NCBI RefSeq assembly: GCF_030398335.1
Contig: NZ_JAOAOP010000004.1
Span: forward strand, 1-64,000
Direction of reading: 5' to 3'
Source: Aquibium sp. A9E412
GTDB taxonomy: Bacteria; Pseudomonadota; Alphaproteobacteria; Rhizobiales; Rhizobiaceae
DNA length: 64,000 nucleotides
The first letter of the stretch is position 1, and each line of letters starts with the position of its first letter. The notes beneath the pieces were generated by a model. The model searched no databases and was not told the origin of the DNA. It saw only the letters and a program-made list of their open reading frames with translations. This document shows, in pieces, positions 10,993 to 19,748 of the stretch. A program made the translations under genes and the position numbers.

Positions 10993-13539
10993 TCAGGAGG
11001 CAAGCAAAATCCCCTCCTTTTCATTGTATTTTACAGCATTGCAGAGAATACCGTCCTCGCCAACCGGACAAAGAAAGTACCGTCCCTCCTTCCACATCTT
11101 CCAATCCTTGCGGATGGCGGCGATCTCGGGCGTGGACTGGTCGACGCCGCCGGTCTGCTCCCATCGGCGTTTCGCCAGGCTGACCTCCGACAGCGCCCAG
11201 GCGCGCGCGACATCGCCGTCGTCCACCGGCGCCCAGGGCTTGAGCCGGCCGTCCGTGCCGCGCCGCGCCAGCACCAGCGTCACCTGTTCGGGGCCGAGCC
11301 GGGTCGGAAATTTCTCGTCGCTGAAGACCTGCTGGTCGTCGAAATAGGACTTCTCCGGGTTCAGAACGTTCTGCGCCGCTTGCGCGCGTTCGGCCTCGCC
11401 CGTGCCCAGCCGCTCTTCTTCCGCCCGTTCGAGCGCCGGCGGAGCGGCCGGAGCCGACGCCCCCTCGACCGCCTCGATCAGCGGCCGCAGGCCGTCCGGC
11501 GCATCGATGCATCCGGCCGCGAACAGGGCGCGTGCCGTGCGCCACTGCACCGGCGCGGGATAGACATACCACCCCTGTCCGAGCAGATCGCGCGACCAGT
11601 TTTCGTCCGTGACATTTTGCGGGTCGGGCGACAGCACGTGCAGCACCGGGCCATCGACCGGGCGCGGCCGTTTGTGCCGCCACAACCGCCCGGCGCGCTG
11701 GATCAGCGCGCCCATCGGCGCCAGATCGGAGACCATCATATCGAAGCAAAGGTCGAGGGATTGTTCTAAGACTTGCGTACTTACAATCACTTGCCCGCGT
11801 CTTGCTTCGGGCGATGACTGCTTTCCGAAGGTGGCCAGAACCTCGTCTTCGTTCGCCAGCCGGTCGCGCAGTGCAAAGCGCGCATGGTGCAGCATCGCCT
11901 CCACACCGCGCTCGCGCAATCCGGCAACCGCGGCAATCGCTTCGTCGACCGAATTGCGCACGAAGGCGCAAGCCGCGCCGCGTTGGGCGGCATCGGTCAG
12001 GATATCGAGCGCGGCGGCCAGCGTGTCGACCCTGTCGACGGCCACGCGGCGCACGGTCGCTGCGGCCGGTTCGACCGCCGACGACCGCGCCGCCTCGCCG
12101 ATCACCGCCAGTTGCGGATAGGCATCCGGCACGGCCGGTGGCGGTGGCCGCGATGCGCCGCGCTGGAACGCTGCGACGAAACGGGACCGCATGTCCGCCG
12201 GCAATGTGGCAGTCATCACGATGGCCGAGCCGCCCAGCATGGCGTGAAAGGTCAGCAACCGCTCAAGCTGCGTGCGCATGTAGGGGTTGCCGTAATCGTG
12301 CGCCTCGTCGACGACCAGGATCCGGCGCGACAACGCATAAAGCCGCAGCGCATAATAGCGCGTCGGCAGCACCGCGAGCAGCGCCTGGTCGATGGTGCCG
12401 ACGCCGATATGCGCGAGCAGCGCCTTGCGGCGTCCGTCGGCGAACCAGTCGGCGCAGGAGATTGCATCGGACTCGCCCGCGGTTCGTCCCGTCAGCGCGC
12501 GGAACCCCCGATGCCATCGCGCGCTGCCATGGGCGAGCGCCAGCGAGGGTTGCCCGTCGAACATCGCGCCGAGCGCGGTCAGTCGCGTGAACATGGCATT
12601 GGCCGTCGCCATCGTTGGCAGGGCGAAGAACAGCCCGTCGCCCTTGCCGGCCTGCATCATCCGCTGCGCCAGCATCAGCGCGGCTTCCGTCTTGCCCGAG
12701 CCGGTCGCGTCCTCGATGACGGCAAGGGTCTGGCCGTCCGGCAGATCGGCGGCAAGGGCCGCGCGCTGCATCGGCGAGAATGCGTCGAAAGCAAAGAGGC
12801 TCGCCGCCGCGCGGCGCGACGGCGAAGCGCCGCGAAGGCCCGATTCCCTTAGCGCGATGTCCGCCCGGGACCGGGCGATCGCGACATAGTCAGCCATGTC
12901 TGGTCCTGCTGTTGAGGCAGGGAACCATTCGGTGTTCGAGCCGACCCAGTCGGCCAGGCTGACAAGGCCCGTGAACCATCGTGACAGCGCCGGCGCGCTG
13001 CAGCGCCAGTCGCCGCCGGCATCCTCGAGGTCGAAGCGCAGCGCGTCGAGGCTTGCGTCAGGCCAGAGCGCGGCGATCCCCTCGATCACGTGACGTGCAT
13101 CGGTCTCGGCCCGCGCGCCGGCATCGCGCACCATGCGCTTGCGATTGGCGCCGCCGTGCATGTCGGCCGGCTCGGGCGGACCGCCGTGATGGCCGGCGGC
13201 GGCCGCATAAAGTTGGAAACGAAGCTGGACGTCGCCGCCGAGCAGCGGTCCGAGCAGATCACCGTCGAAATGGGCGAACCAGGCCATGGAGACCTGCCAG
13301 TGACGGTCGCCCTGGGTCGCGCCATGCTCGATCATGGCGCGGAAGCGGTCGCCGATCTTGCCGAGGTCGTGCAGCGCGGCGAGCAGGGCCAGGGCGTGGT
13401 GCAGCGGGCGCGGGAATTCCGCCGCGTCGAGCAGGCGGTCGGCCACGACGCCGACATCGAGCATGTGGTAAACGGCGGGATGCAGGATACCGCTGCAAGG
13501 ATCGGCGGACTTTCCCGGCCATGTCAGGCATCGTTCCAT
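10993..13539 (-). CDS. cas3: CRISPR effector nuclease-helicase Cas3
   Basis: An 848-residue Cas3, the HD nuclease fused to an SF2 helicase that degrades Cascade-marked DNA. The start at 13539 gives MERCLTWPGKSADP, the usual I-E N-terminus. The HD domain has HPAVYHMLDVG near 20 and ALHDLGKIGDRF near 54. The helicase has Walker A ATGSGKTEAAL, Walker B VVDEAHDYG, motif III MTATLP and the C-terminal QRAGRLWRH motif. All catalytic motifs look intact. It is the first gene of the minus-strand cas operon. Only about 20 bp separate its start from an IS481 remnant, so the native promoter may be lost. Confidence 0.96.
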   Translation of the reverse strand: MERCLTWPGKSADPCSGILHPAVYHMLDVGVVADRLLDAAEFPRPLHHALALLAALHDLGKIGDRFRAMIEHGATQGDRHWQVSMAWFAHFDGDLLGPLLGGDVQLRFQLYAAAAGHHGGPPEPADMHGGANRKRMVRDAGARAETDARHVIEGIAALWPDASLDALRFDLEDAGGDWRCSAPALSRWFTGLVSLADWVGSNTEWFPASTAGPDMADYVAIARSRADIALRESGLRGASPSRRAAASLFAFDAFSPMQRAALAADLPDGQTLAVIEDATGSGKTEAALMLAQRMMQAGKGDGLFFALPTMATANAMFTRLTALGAMFDGQPSLALAHGSARWHRGFRALTGRTAGESDAISCADWFADGRRKALLAHIGVGTIDQALLAVLPTRYYALRLYALSRRILVVDEAHDYGNPYMRTQLERLLTFHAMLGGSAIVMTATLPADMRSRFVAAFQRGASRPPPPAVPDAYPQLAVIGEAARSSAVEPAAATVRRVAVDRVDTLAAALDILTDAAQRGAACAFVRNSVDEAIAAVAGLRERGVEAMLHHARFALRDRLANEDEVLATFGKQSSPEARRGQVIVSTQVLEQSLDLCFDMMVSDLAPMGALIQRAGRLWRHKRPRPVDGPVLHVLSPDPQNVTDENWSRDLLGQGWYVYPAPVQWRTARALFAAGCIDAPDGLRPLIEAVEGASAPAAPPALERAEEERLGTGEAERAQAAQNVLNPEKSYFDDQQVFSDEKFPTRLGPEQVTLVLARRGTDGRLKPWAPVDDGDVARAWALSEVSLAKRRWEQTGGVDQSTPEIAAIRKDWKMWKEGRYFLCPVGEDGILCNAVKYNEKEGILLAS

Positions 13540-13555
13540 CGCGCGAACAGCCACT

Positions 13556-13870
13556 CGCGGGCGCATGCATCTGACGCTCAAGAAGGAGACCGACAGACCG
13601 CCCGGCGCCTGCGACCCCCAGCAGCAGGACCGCTTCGACCGATTTGCCCGTGAGTTCAACCCCGAACGGCCGCACGAATCGCACGCCATGAGGACGGCGG
13701 TCGAACTCCGCACCCCTTCACAACGACACTATCACGGCCTGCCGGAAGTCCATCAACCCTTCCATGACCGCGAGGTTGCCGTCACCGCGTGCGGACGCAT
13801 CTGCATGTATCGAAAGAAGATCAACGTCTCGACCGTGCTGGCCGGTCAAAGCCTCGGCATCGAGATTGAC
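13556..13870 (+). pseudogene. Truncated IS481-type transposase (C-terminal part)
   Basis: The plus-strand frame contains the C-terminal part of an IS481-family DDE transposase: RMHLTLKKE, DRFAREFNPERPHE, a YHGLPEVHQPFHDREV segment and the very typical VTACGRICM-RKKINVSTVLAGQ run. The catalytic core upstream is missing, and the frame loses homology near 13865 where IS3-type sequence begins. It lies directly upstream of cas3 on the opposite strand. Confidence 0.8.
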
Positions 13871-13871
13871 C

Positions 13872-14500
13872 CTGCCCCCTCAGGGTACCCGTTCATAAGG
13901 AGAGTCTGTTCAGGTTCTGGTCCATTCGGGACCGGTTGGCAAACTCGATTGGCGTGAGGCCGCTGAGGCTCGTGTGCGGCCGGTGGGTGTTGTAGTCGAT
14001 CCTCCAAGCTTCGATGATGCGGCGCGCCTCCTTAAGGCTGCCGAAGAGGTGCTCGTTGAGGCATTCATCACGCAGCCGGCCGATGAAGCTCTCGGCGAAG
14101 CCGTTCTGCTGCGGCTTGCCTGGCGCGATGTAGTGCCACTCGACGCCGTGCTCCTCCTGCCAGCGCAGGATCGCGTGTGAGGTGAGCTCGGTGCCGTTGT
14201 CTGAGACGACCATCAGCGGCAGGTCGCGGAACTCCGCCAATCGGCTCAGCTCGCGGCCGACGCGAACGCCGGAGAGCGACGTGTCGACCACCAGCGTCAG
14301 GCACTCGCGGGTGAAGTCGTCGACGACCGCGAGGATGCAGAAGCGGCGGCTGTCGATCAGCGCGTCAGAGACGAAGTCGAGAGACCAGCGCTGGTTTCGG
14401 CCCTGCGGGATCGTCATTGGGGCTCGGGTGCCGAGCGTCCGCTTGCGGCCGCCGCGGCGCCGCACCGTCAGCCGCTCCTCGCGGTAGAGGCGGAACCGCG
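13872..14500 (-). mobile_element. IS3-family element, truncated (OrfB/rve transposase remnant)
   Basis: The frame from about 14500 down to the stop at 13893 encodes the C-terminal two thirds of an IS3-family Orf[17 protein letters not shown], the integrase core [11 protein letters not shown] (first Asp), VVSDNGTEL (second Asp), [19 protein letters not shown] (Glu) and [15 protein letters not shown]. The DDE residues are present, but OrfA and the OrfB start are missing. Homology stops abruptly at about 14500, where mcrC sequence takes over, so one end of the element is lost. The other end appears to lie near 13872 in a tgaccctgccccc terminus. Confidence 0.82.
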
Positions 14501-14890
14501 AGCGTCGAGAACTGCCGTGTCACGTCCAGGCGTCCCCGAAGCGAAGGCAAGTCGTCTTCGTGTTCGAGGTAGTGGCGCGGCATCCCTTGGCGGACCGCGT
14601 CGGTGAGCTTCGCACAGAACAGACGGATCAGAAGTTCGAGCACGGTCTCGCGCTGCCAGCCAAGCTGCGTCATCGCGCCGGCTTCGATTGGCAGATCGTA
14701 GGTCACCGCAAGCATGTGGATGAGGCGCTGCCTGAGTACCGCATCCGACACCCCGCTCTCGCCGCCCCCTTCGATTTTTGGGAGAATCTCCAGTTGGCAG
14801 TCGGGGGTGGCAATGACGCCGACGACGCCACGTGCTCGGAGCCCCTTCCGCCCGTGTTCTAGAACACCCTCAAGGTTCCATTCAACTTGC
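14500..14890 (-). pseudogene. mcrC remnant (5mC restriction accessory protein)
   Basis: Minus-strand sequence reads as an internal part of McrC: RGVVGVIATPDCQLEILPK, then HMLAVTYDLPIEAG, ETVLELLIRLFCAKLTDAV and [17 protein letters not shown]. It lacks a start, being joined upstream to mcrB sequence in another frame, and it ends at about 14500 where the IS3 remnant begins, so the C-terminal half is missing. McrC normally supplies the PD-(D/E)XK nuclease of McrBC; that domain is absent here. Confidence 0.8.
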
Positions 14891-16089
14891 AGACAGTGTG
14901 CTGTCGAAAGCCGTTCGGATAAAACCGCGCTCGCTCCGCCCCTCGGTCATCGCGCCAGAGCCATTCAACTTTCCGACGGTGGGGATGATGTTCGGCATCC
15001 GCGTCAAAAAAATAGTCGCTTGTTACCGTGCCGAAGGCGCGCATTCTGTCGCGGCCATCTGATACTACGACGTAGTCGCCCACCTGGATATCTGACCTGA
15101 AGGAATAGGTGCAGACGAGTTCGCCGGCGTGGCTACTTACGTCTTTGCCCGTTGTGCGCTCCAGTTCGGTCTTGATTTCAGCCCAGTCTTCGAAGCGCTC
15201 GTCTGACCAATCGATGTTTCCGCTCCAGCCATGGCGGACCTCGTTTGCATCGAGAGCTGCTTTGATTTGCATCTCTTCTTGGCCTCGTCTTCCCAGTGCG
15301 ACCTTGAAGATTGGTCGGGTCCGGTCAAGTCGCCGGTCGTCCGAAGCCTTGCCCGGGTCCAAACGAGCCCGTTCGCAGATCCGCTTGAAGATGCCGTCTT
15401 CGACCTTCAGGCGGAAACCGGGTGTATCTACTTCGTCAGACTCGGGTTCCTGGCCCTCTTTGGCCGGTGTCTCCGGCCGCAGACCTTCTACGAACTCCTC
15501 GTAGCTCATAGACTGGTGGAAGGTGACAAATTCAATTCTGCCTGCCGCAAGTAGCCCCTGGTAGACCACCATGAGCTGGGACCGATCGTCCGGGGCGTCT
15601 ACCTCGCACAGTCGTACTGCCTCAGCTGCAGTCGCGAAAGTCTTGCCAGTGCCAGGAGGGCCATAGAGGACCAAAGTGTTTGCAGGTTCAAAATCTGACA
15701 TCGGATTCTCCGGCCGAGCTGGCGCATCTTCGTTGGCGTAGTTGTGAATTACCCAGAGCGCACCTTGAACGTCGATCATGTCCCGTGGTGCCAAGCCGCG
15801 CTCGGTAAAGGCCTCGCGGACAGCTTGCATAAATTGCAGTTCGTTTCTGTAAGTTTCCGCAAGATCTTCACTGCCAGGGAACTTGGTTCCAAAACCCTCG
15901 CGCCAGAGCTCCTCTCGGACAGAATGGCGGATATAGATGCCGGTCTCGGGAGCAAGATGCATCAGAATGAATTCACCGATCTGCCGGGCATGATCACGTT
16001 GTGCATCGGGAACGGCCTCCGCCCAAGCCGCGCCAAACTCCGCCAGAGCCGCCGCATGGCGGCACGCGACCCCGCCAAGGCAAATGAGG
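14859..16089 (-). pseudogene. mcrB remnant (AAA+ GTPase of McrBC), truncated at both ends
   Basis: The frame carries an N-terminal helical region, the Walker A motif LVLYGPPGTGKTFATAA, the conserved IEFVTFHQSMSYEEFVEGLRP (quoted in part) and then an inserted domain beginning RPIFKVALGRRG that resembles the EVE/PUA-like reader found inside some McrB proteins (GWSGNIDWSDERF, VGDYVVVSDGRD). The protein stops at 14859, before any Walker B or GTPase signature, where mcrC sequence starts in another frame: a deletion has fused the two genes. Upstream, homology ends near 16089 against WYL-gene sequence on the other strand. The gene cannot make a working motor. Confidence 0.75.
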
Positions 16090-16466
16090 TACGCAATTTC
16101 CGCATCGACCTGATCCGCACGGCGGAAGTCCTCGACGAGAGCTTCCCGCTTCAGGAGGGTTTCAGCATCGTGGATTACGCTGCACGGTCCTTCGGTGTCT
16201 GGCAGGATCCCGAACAATATGGGGAGGTGATCTGGCGTTTCGCGCCAGAGGCGGCCGAACGCGCTGCGGGCTTTCGCTTTCATCCCCGGCAAGTGCTTGA
16301 GCCGCAAGACGACGGCAGCCTCGTCGTGCGTTTCGAGGCGTCGGGCTGGCTGGAGATGACCTGGCACCTCTACCAGTGGGGGAATAAGGTCGAGGTCATT
16401 GCCCCGGAGCCGCTCCGCGCGATGGTCGACGGATACCGCCGGTCCGATTTCGGCGCGATGCCTTGA
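16090..16466 (+). pseudogene. WYL-domain regulator remnant (C-terminal part)
   Basis: The plus-strand frame from about 16090 matches the last 125 residues of the intact WYL regulator at 27650-28633 nearly in step: NFRIDLIRTAEVLDESF against NFRMDRIHTAEVMDESF, then YGEVIWRFAPEAAERAA, VLEPQDDGSLVVRF and GYRRSDF. The HTH and WYL core are absent; homology starts abruptly beside the mcrB remnant. It is followed by the start of a HEPN-gene paralogue, as in the intact cassette. Confidence 0.85.
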
Positions 16467-17991
16467 ACGAGCATCTGAAACGGAGGAATTCGATGACGAT
16501 CAGCCTGTCGTTCAGCGCCTTGAAGGAGAAGCAACGCGCGATCCGTGCAGGCCTCGACGTGGAACATTCCAGCCGCCCAAGGTCAGGTCGGTTCTGCTCG
16601 CCTGGAAACAGCGTGTTGATGCGGTTCTTGATGCGCCTGTGGCCATTCTCCAGGTCGACGTAGAGAACGTCACCCTGGTCGCAGCTGATCGATCCCATGG
16701 CGAACCCGCCACAGGCGACGGCGATGGCCCAGTCCATGGCCATCCGGCTTGCGTTTTCTTCGGGTGAGCCGTCAAGTTCGCGCAGACAGCGGAACGACTG
16801 CCCGTAGCTGGCGAGAAAATCCGCGCGGGTCATGCCTGTCAGGCTCCAAGCCCGCTGGATGTGCGCCTCGATCATCGTTAGTTCCTGACCGGACTCGTGG
16901 GGACCGGTGAAGAGGTCGCTCCTGTAGGTTCCCGGCGGCTCGCGGAGCGACAGACCGGCTCCCACGATCGCCACGCGCCTCTCCACGCACTGCGAGCACG
17001 ACCCGCATTGCGTGCCGTTGAACGAGTAATCTCTCACGTGGGCGCAGCTGACGGTCTGAGCGATCAGATCGCCGCACCCGTTGGCCTCGATCGTTTCGAC
17101 GATGTCGCGTTTGGTCATCCACACATAGGGATTTGAGAAGGCAACCGGCTTGTCGAGCAGCAGGGAAAACAGCCGGCCGACCCTGTTGAGCACGCGCGGG
17201 TGGGTCGTGCGGCTCGCCCTCGTGCCGACGACATGTTCGGCAATCGGCAGATTGAAGCTCGTGATCCCGTTTTCGTAGAAGTGGACAGTGTCGAGGCCGA
17301 ACATGCGCGCATAGGTCATGCCGAGCGTGGCGAACAGAAACGAACGAAGCCGCTGGGAGTGTTCCATCGGCTTGATGGCGCCGCGCTGGACCCAGAGCGG
17401 AGCGTACAGCAGCTGCCCCGAACGCGTGCGGGAGGCGAGGGCCTCGGCAAGGGCGTCCTGTCGCGAGGCGATCGTCTTCGAACTCTTGTGCGTCACCAGA
17501 ATAGCGCTGTTGCCTGCTCCCACGACCGCTTCGCAGACACCGGCAAGCGAATCCAGGCCGCCAGAAAACAGGATCACCTGGTCCGGCCTTATCTTCTGCG
17601 CAGCACGGTCCCGAAATCCGAGCGAAGGTTCGGGCGCCACCGGACGCGTCGCCCGGCTGAACTCGAACACCAGTCGATCCTCCGACAGGAAGGTGAGCAG
17701 ATCGGTGAGCGCTTCGCCGACGTCATCGCGGGTCCACAGGTCGAGCCGACGGACGGGAATGCGAAAGCGAATCCGTCGCTGCCAGTCGCTTCCGATCCTT
17801 CTTGACGCGTTGCTGCCGCGCCGGATCAACCGGTCGGCGACGAACACGTAGGTGGCCACCTCGAGCGCGTCGGCCAGGGCGTCCGGCAACTCGTCGACCA
17901 GTTGCAAGCTAATGCGTTCGGCATCGAGCTTGACCTGGCGATCATGCGGTGCAGTCGGCGAGGTGCTCGACGATCTCGAACTGAAGATCAT
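16396..17991 (-). CDS. QueC-like PP-loop ATPase, defence-associated type
   Basis: Up to 531 residues from the ATG at 17991. Near residue 135 lies the PP-loop VILFSGGLDSLAGVCEAV, which binds ATP in the QueC/7-cyano-7-deazaguanine synthase family. Near 320 come SCAHVRDY and CGSCSQCVERR, giving four cysteines in the QueC zinc-site arrangement. The N-terminal 130 residues and the C-terminal domain are additional to housekeeping QueC. No other queuosine genes are nearby; QueC-like proteins of this kind are parts of Qat and type IV CBASS defence systems, but their partners are not visible. Homology-bearing sequence probably ends near 16560; the last 50 or so codons read across the HEPN and WYL remnants and are likely an artificial tail. 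The gene is divergent from the metallopeptidase at 18019. Confidence 0.7.
   Translation of the reverse strand: MIFSSRSSSTSPTAPHDRQVKLDAERISLQLVDELPDALADALEVATYVFVADRLIRRGSNASRRIGSDWQRRIRFRIPVRRLDLWTRDDVGEALTDLLTFLSEDRLVFEFSRATRPVAPEPSLGFRDRAAQKIRPDQVILFSGGLDSLAGVCEAVVGAGNSAILVTHKSSKTIASRQDALAEALASRTRSGQLLYAPLWVQRGAIKPMEHSQRLRSFLFATLGMTYARMFGLDTVHFYENGITSFNLPIAEHVVGTRASRTTHPRVLNRVGRLFSLLLDKPVAFSNPYVWMTKRDIVETIEANGCGDLIAQTVSCAHVRDYSFNGTQCGSCSQCVERRVAIVGAGLSLREPPGTYRSDLFTGPHESGQELTMIEAHIQRAWSLTGMTRADFLASYGQSFRCLRELDGSPEENASRMAMDWAIAVACGGFAMGSISCDQGDVLYVDLENGHRRIKNRINTLFPGEQNRPDLGRLECSTSRPARIARCFSFKALNDRLIVIEFLRFRCSFKASRRNRTGGIRRPSRGAAPGQ
16493..16558 (+). pseudogene. HEPN-family gene remnant (first 22 codons)
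   Basis: An ATG at 16493, preceded by a strong GGAGG ribosome site, opens a frame reading SALKEKQRAIRAGL. This matches ATLKAKQRAIRDGF at the start of the intact HEPN gene (28659). Similarity ends at about 16558, where the C-terminal end of the QueC-like gene begins on the opposite strand. Together with the WYL remnant it shows that a second WYL-HEPN cassette once stood here. Confidence 0.75.
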
Positions 17992-18018
17992 GGACCTCGC
18001 CCGGGCCCGGTTCGCGGC

Positions 18019-18735
18019 ATGACGCGGGAATTGCATTGCCTGCAGTACGGTGAGCAGGAGATCCGATACGAAATCGTCCGCCGCCCGAGGAAGACACTGG
18101 AGATCGCCGTCGAGCCGGATGCATCAGTGGTGATCGCGGCCCCGGAGGACGCGACACTAGACACCATCGAAGCCAAGCTGCGGAAACGCGCGGCATGGGT
18201 GACAAGGCAGCAGCGGTACTTCTCCCAGTTCCTGCCGCGCACACCGGAGCGCAGGTTCGTAGCCGGGGAGACGCATCTCTACCTCGGGCGCCAATACCGG
18301 CTGAAGGTTATCCCGCATGTCCAGGAAAGCGTGAAGCTTATCCGCGGCTTCATCGTTGTTCAGACTCACCGGCCGACCAGGCCGGAGGTGACACGCGACC
18401 TGGTCGAGGCATGGTACCGGGACCGGGCCCACATCAAGTTTCCGGAACGGATCGAACTCTGTCTCGGTCTGTTCCCGGATCCCGAGGCATTCAGGCCGAC
18501 GGGGCTCATCGTACGTCAGACCCGCCAGCGATGGGGGTCCATGTCACCGGCCGAACGTCTGCTACTAAACCGCCGCCTCGTGCAGGCACCGGTCGATGCC
18601 ATCGACTATGTGATCACCCACGAGCTCTGCCACGTGGCCGAACCCCATCACGGGGCAGCCTTCTTCGATCTCCTCGACAAGGTGATGCCCGACTGGGAGC
18701 GCCGGAAGCAGAGACTGGAACGGGCCATGGCCTAA
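18019..18735 (+). CDS. YgjP/SprT-like zinc metallopeptidase (M48/DUF45)
   Basis: A 238-residue protein with the YgjP family layout: an N-terminal beta region (RRPRKTLEIAVEPDASVVI), the RQTRQRWGSMSPAERLLLN segment, and the HExxH zinc site in YVITHELCHVAEPHHGAAF near 200, followed by VMPDWERRKQRLE. These small gluzincins are often found beside restriction systems; their substrates are mostly unknown. The ATG at 18019 is 27 bp from the divergent start of the QueC-like gene, suggesting shared regulation. It appears intact. Confidence 0.85.
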   Translation: MTRELHCLQYGEQEIRYEIVRRPRKTLEIAVEPDASVVIAAPEDATLDTIEAKLRKRAAWVTRQQRYFSQFLPRTPERRFVAGETHLYLGRQYRLKVIPHVQESVKLIRGFIVVQTHRPTRPEVTRDLVEAWYRDRAHIKFPERIELCLGLFPDPEAFRPTGLIVRQTRQRWGSMSPAERLLLNRRLVQAPVDAIDYVITHELCHVAEPHHGAAFFDLLDKVMPDWERRKQRLERAMA

Positions 18736-18857
18736 GAACTTCCGAACCCGGTCGCGGCAGCCCCAAACGCGACTCCAATCCAAGCAATTTCAATGGCTTG
18801 GATTTCGCCAATATCTACAGGGGCTTATGAGAAATTCACCAAAATGGCGCAGTCATG

Positions 18858-19036
18858 AGGTCCGGAGAATATCAGCCCCGAGAGACCGCTTCGGGGCCTC
18901 GCGACGGCAGGGCCAGTGCTCAGCCCCTCCCGCATAACCCTCGAAAACAACGGAAAAATTCGGCCGCGGCTGGATGGGGAGAACGTTTTCGCGAGGCCAA
19001 GTGGCGGAGGGGAAGGGCCTGACGTCGAACCTTCTC
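18858..19036. repeat. 179-bp dispersed direct repeat, copy A
   Basis: It matches copy B at 48496-48674 without gaps over 179 bp, about four bases in five by eye, in the same orientation. The best core is a run of 36 identical bases within 18930-18970 (the cataaccctcgaaaac region). On the minus strand both copies could encode a similar peptide (SVVFEGYAGGA, KRSL-ADILRT), with many differences silent. The element may be an att-like flank, the end of an integrated island, or a coding-derived dispersed repeat. Copy A lies between the metallopeptidase and the ParE module. Confidence 0.8.
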
Positions 19037-19087
19037 TGGCCCGAGACCTTACGCAACTCGCCGGATCGTCTTGTTCGGTCGGTGAGC

Positions 19088-19399
19088 TCAGATCCCAAAA
19101 TCCTCCCGGAACCGGTCGATCTGATGCATCCGCTCGTGCAGGATGGTGACGATGCCGATGTCGCCGTTCGAGAGCCTGCGCCAATAAACGAAATGGTGCT
19201 CGTAGCGGAAGAAATACCCATCGACACCGAACTCGGCCGGTATGGGCCGCGAGCTGACGCCCCGGGACTCGATCTTCTCGAAGGCCGCGAACATGCCGGT
19301 GATATAGCGATCGGCCTGATCGGTCCCCCATCGGTCCCTTGTGTATCGGTAGATGTCGTCGAGGCGTAGCGACGCTGCCTCCTGAACGCGGACGGCCAT
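19088..19399 (-). CDS. parE: ParE/RelE-family toxin
   Basis: A 103-residue toxin of the ParE branch. The N-terminal helical hairpin AASLRLDDIYRYTRDRWG and the C-terminal YEHHFVYWRRLSNGDIGIV with HERMHQIDRF are typical. ParE toxins poison DNA gyrase; RelE relatives cut mRNA, and the DIYxYT helix favours ParE. It starts 4 bp after the antitoxin stop and is co-transcribed with it. It sits just inside the left copy of the flanking repeat, where addiction modules often stabilise islands. Confidence 0.85.
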   Translation of the reverse strand: MAVRVQEAASLRLDDIYRYTRDRWGTDQADRYITGMFAAFEKIESRGVSSRPIPAEFGVDGYFFRYEHHFVYWRRLSNGDIGIVTILHERMHQIDRFREDFGI

Positions 19400-19403
19400 C
19401 CGG

Positions 19404-19658
19404 TCAGGTCCGGTTCCGGGCGATCACCTCGGCCGCGGTGAGCGGCTGGTACGTCGACTCGGGTGCGGCGAAGGCATGGGTCAGCTCGGCTTTCAGCCGG
19501 TCGAAGGCCTCGCGCTCGACACGGTCCTTGTCGCGGCGGATCAGGTCGCGGATGTATTCGCTGACATTCTCATAGGAGCCGTCGTCGCCCACATTCGCAG
19601 CGACGAAATCGCTGAGCGGGCCGCTCAGGCGGACGGTCATCGTGGTCGTGCGGGGCAT
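19404..19658 (-). CDS. parD: ParD-like ribbon-helix-helix antitoxin
   Basis: An 84-residue antitoxin. The N-terminal ribbon (TTTMTVRLSGPLSDFVAANV) and the YENVSEYIRDLIRRDKDR helices form the RHH/CopG fold used by ParD to bind DNA; the C-terminal tail (residues 50-84) would wrap the toxin. The start at 19658 was chosen because it opens the RHH domain directly. AT-rich DNA at 19680-19705 upstream, with a TATATT box and a TATTcAATA dyad on the minus strand, is a plausible autoregulated promoter. Confidence 0.85.
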   Translation of the reverse strand: MPRTTTMTVRLSGPLSDFVAANVGDDGSYENVSEYIRDLIRRDKDRVEREAFDRLKAELTHAFAAPESTYQPLTAAEVIARNRT

Positions 19659-19748
19659 GGCCGCAATCCTCTCATGATCCTTGTATTCAATATAACCAAA
19701 AACGCACACACTACAAGGCCAGCCCAACACCTTCAAAATGGGGGAACT

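Noticed and set aside
13565-13957. 130-codon plus-strand frame as an intact gene
   Set aside because: Only its first 100 or so codons match the IS481 transposase C-terminus; the rest runs into IS3 sequence, so it is a remnant.
16072-16367. N-terminal extension of the mcrB frame up to 16367
   Set aside because: This part is antisense to the clearly recognisable WYL remnant and has no McrB similarity, so it was left out of the mcrB remnant.
18990-19036. tRNA-Ser-like string (tggcggagggg...gaacc) at the end of the flanking repeat, also near 48640
   Set aside because: It faintly recalls a reversed tRNA-Ser 3' end, but no anticodon arm, D arm or acceptor pairing can be built, so it was not called a tRNA or tRNA att site.
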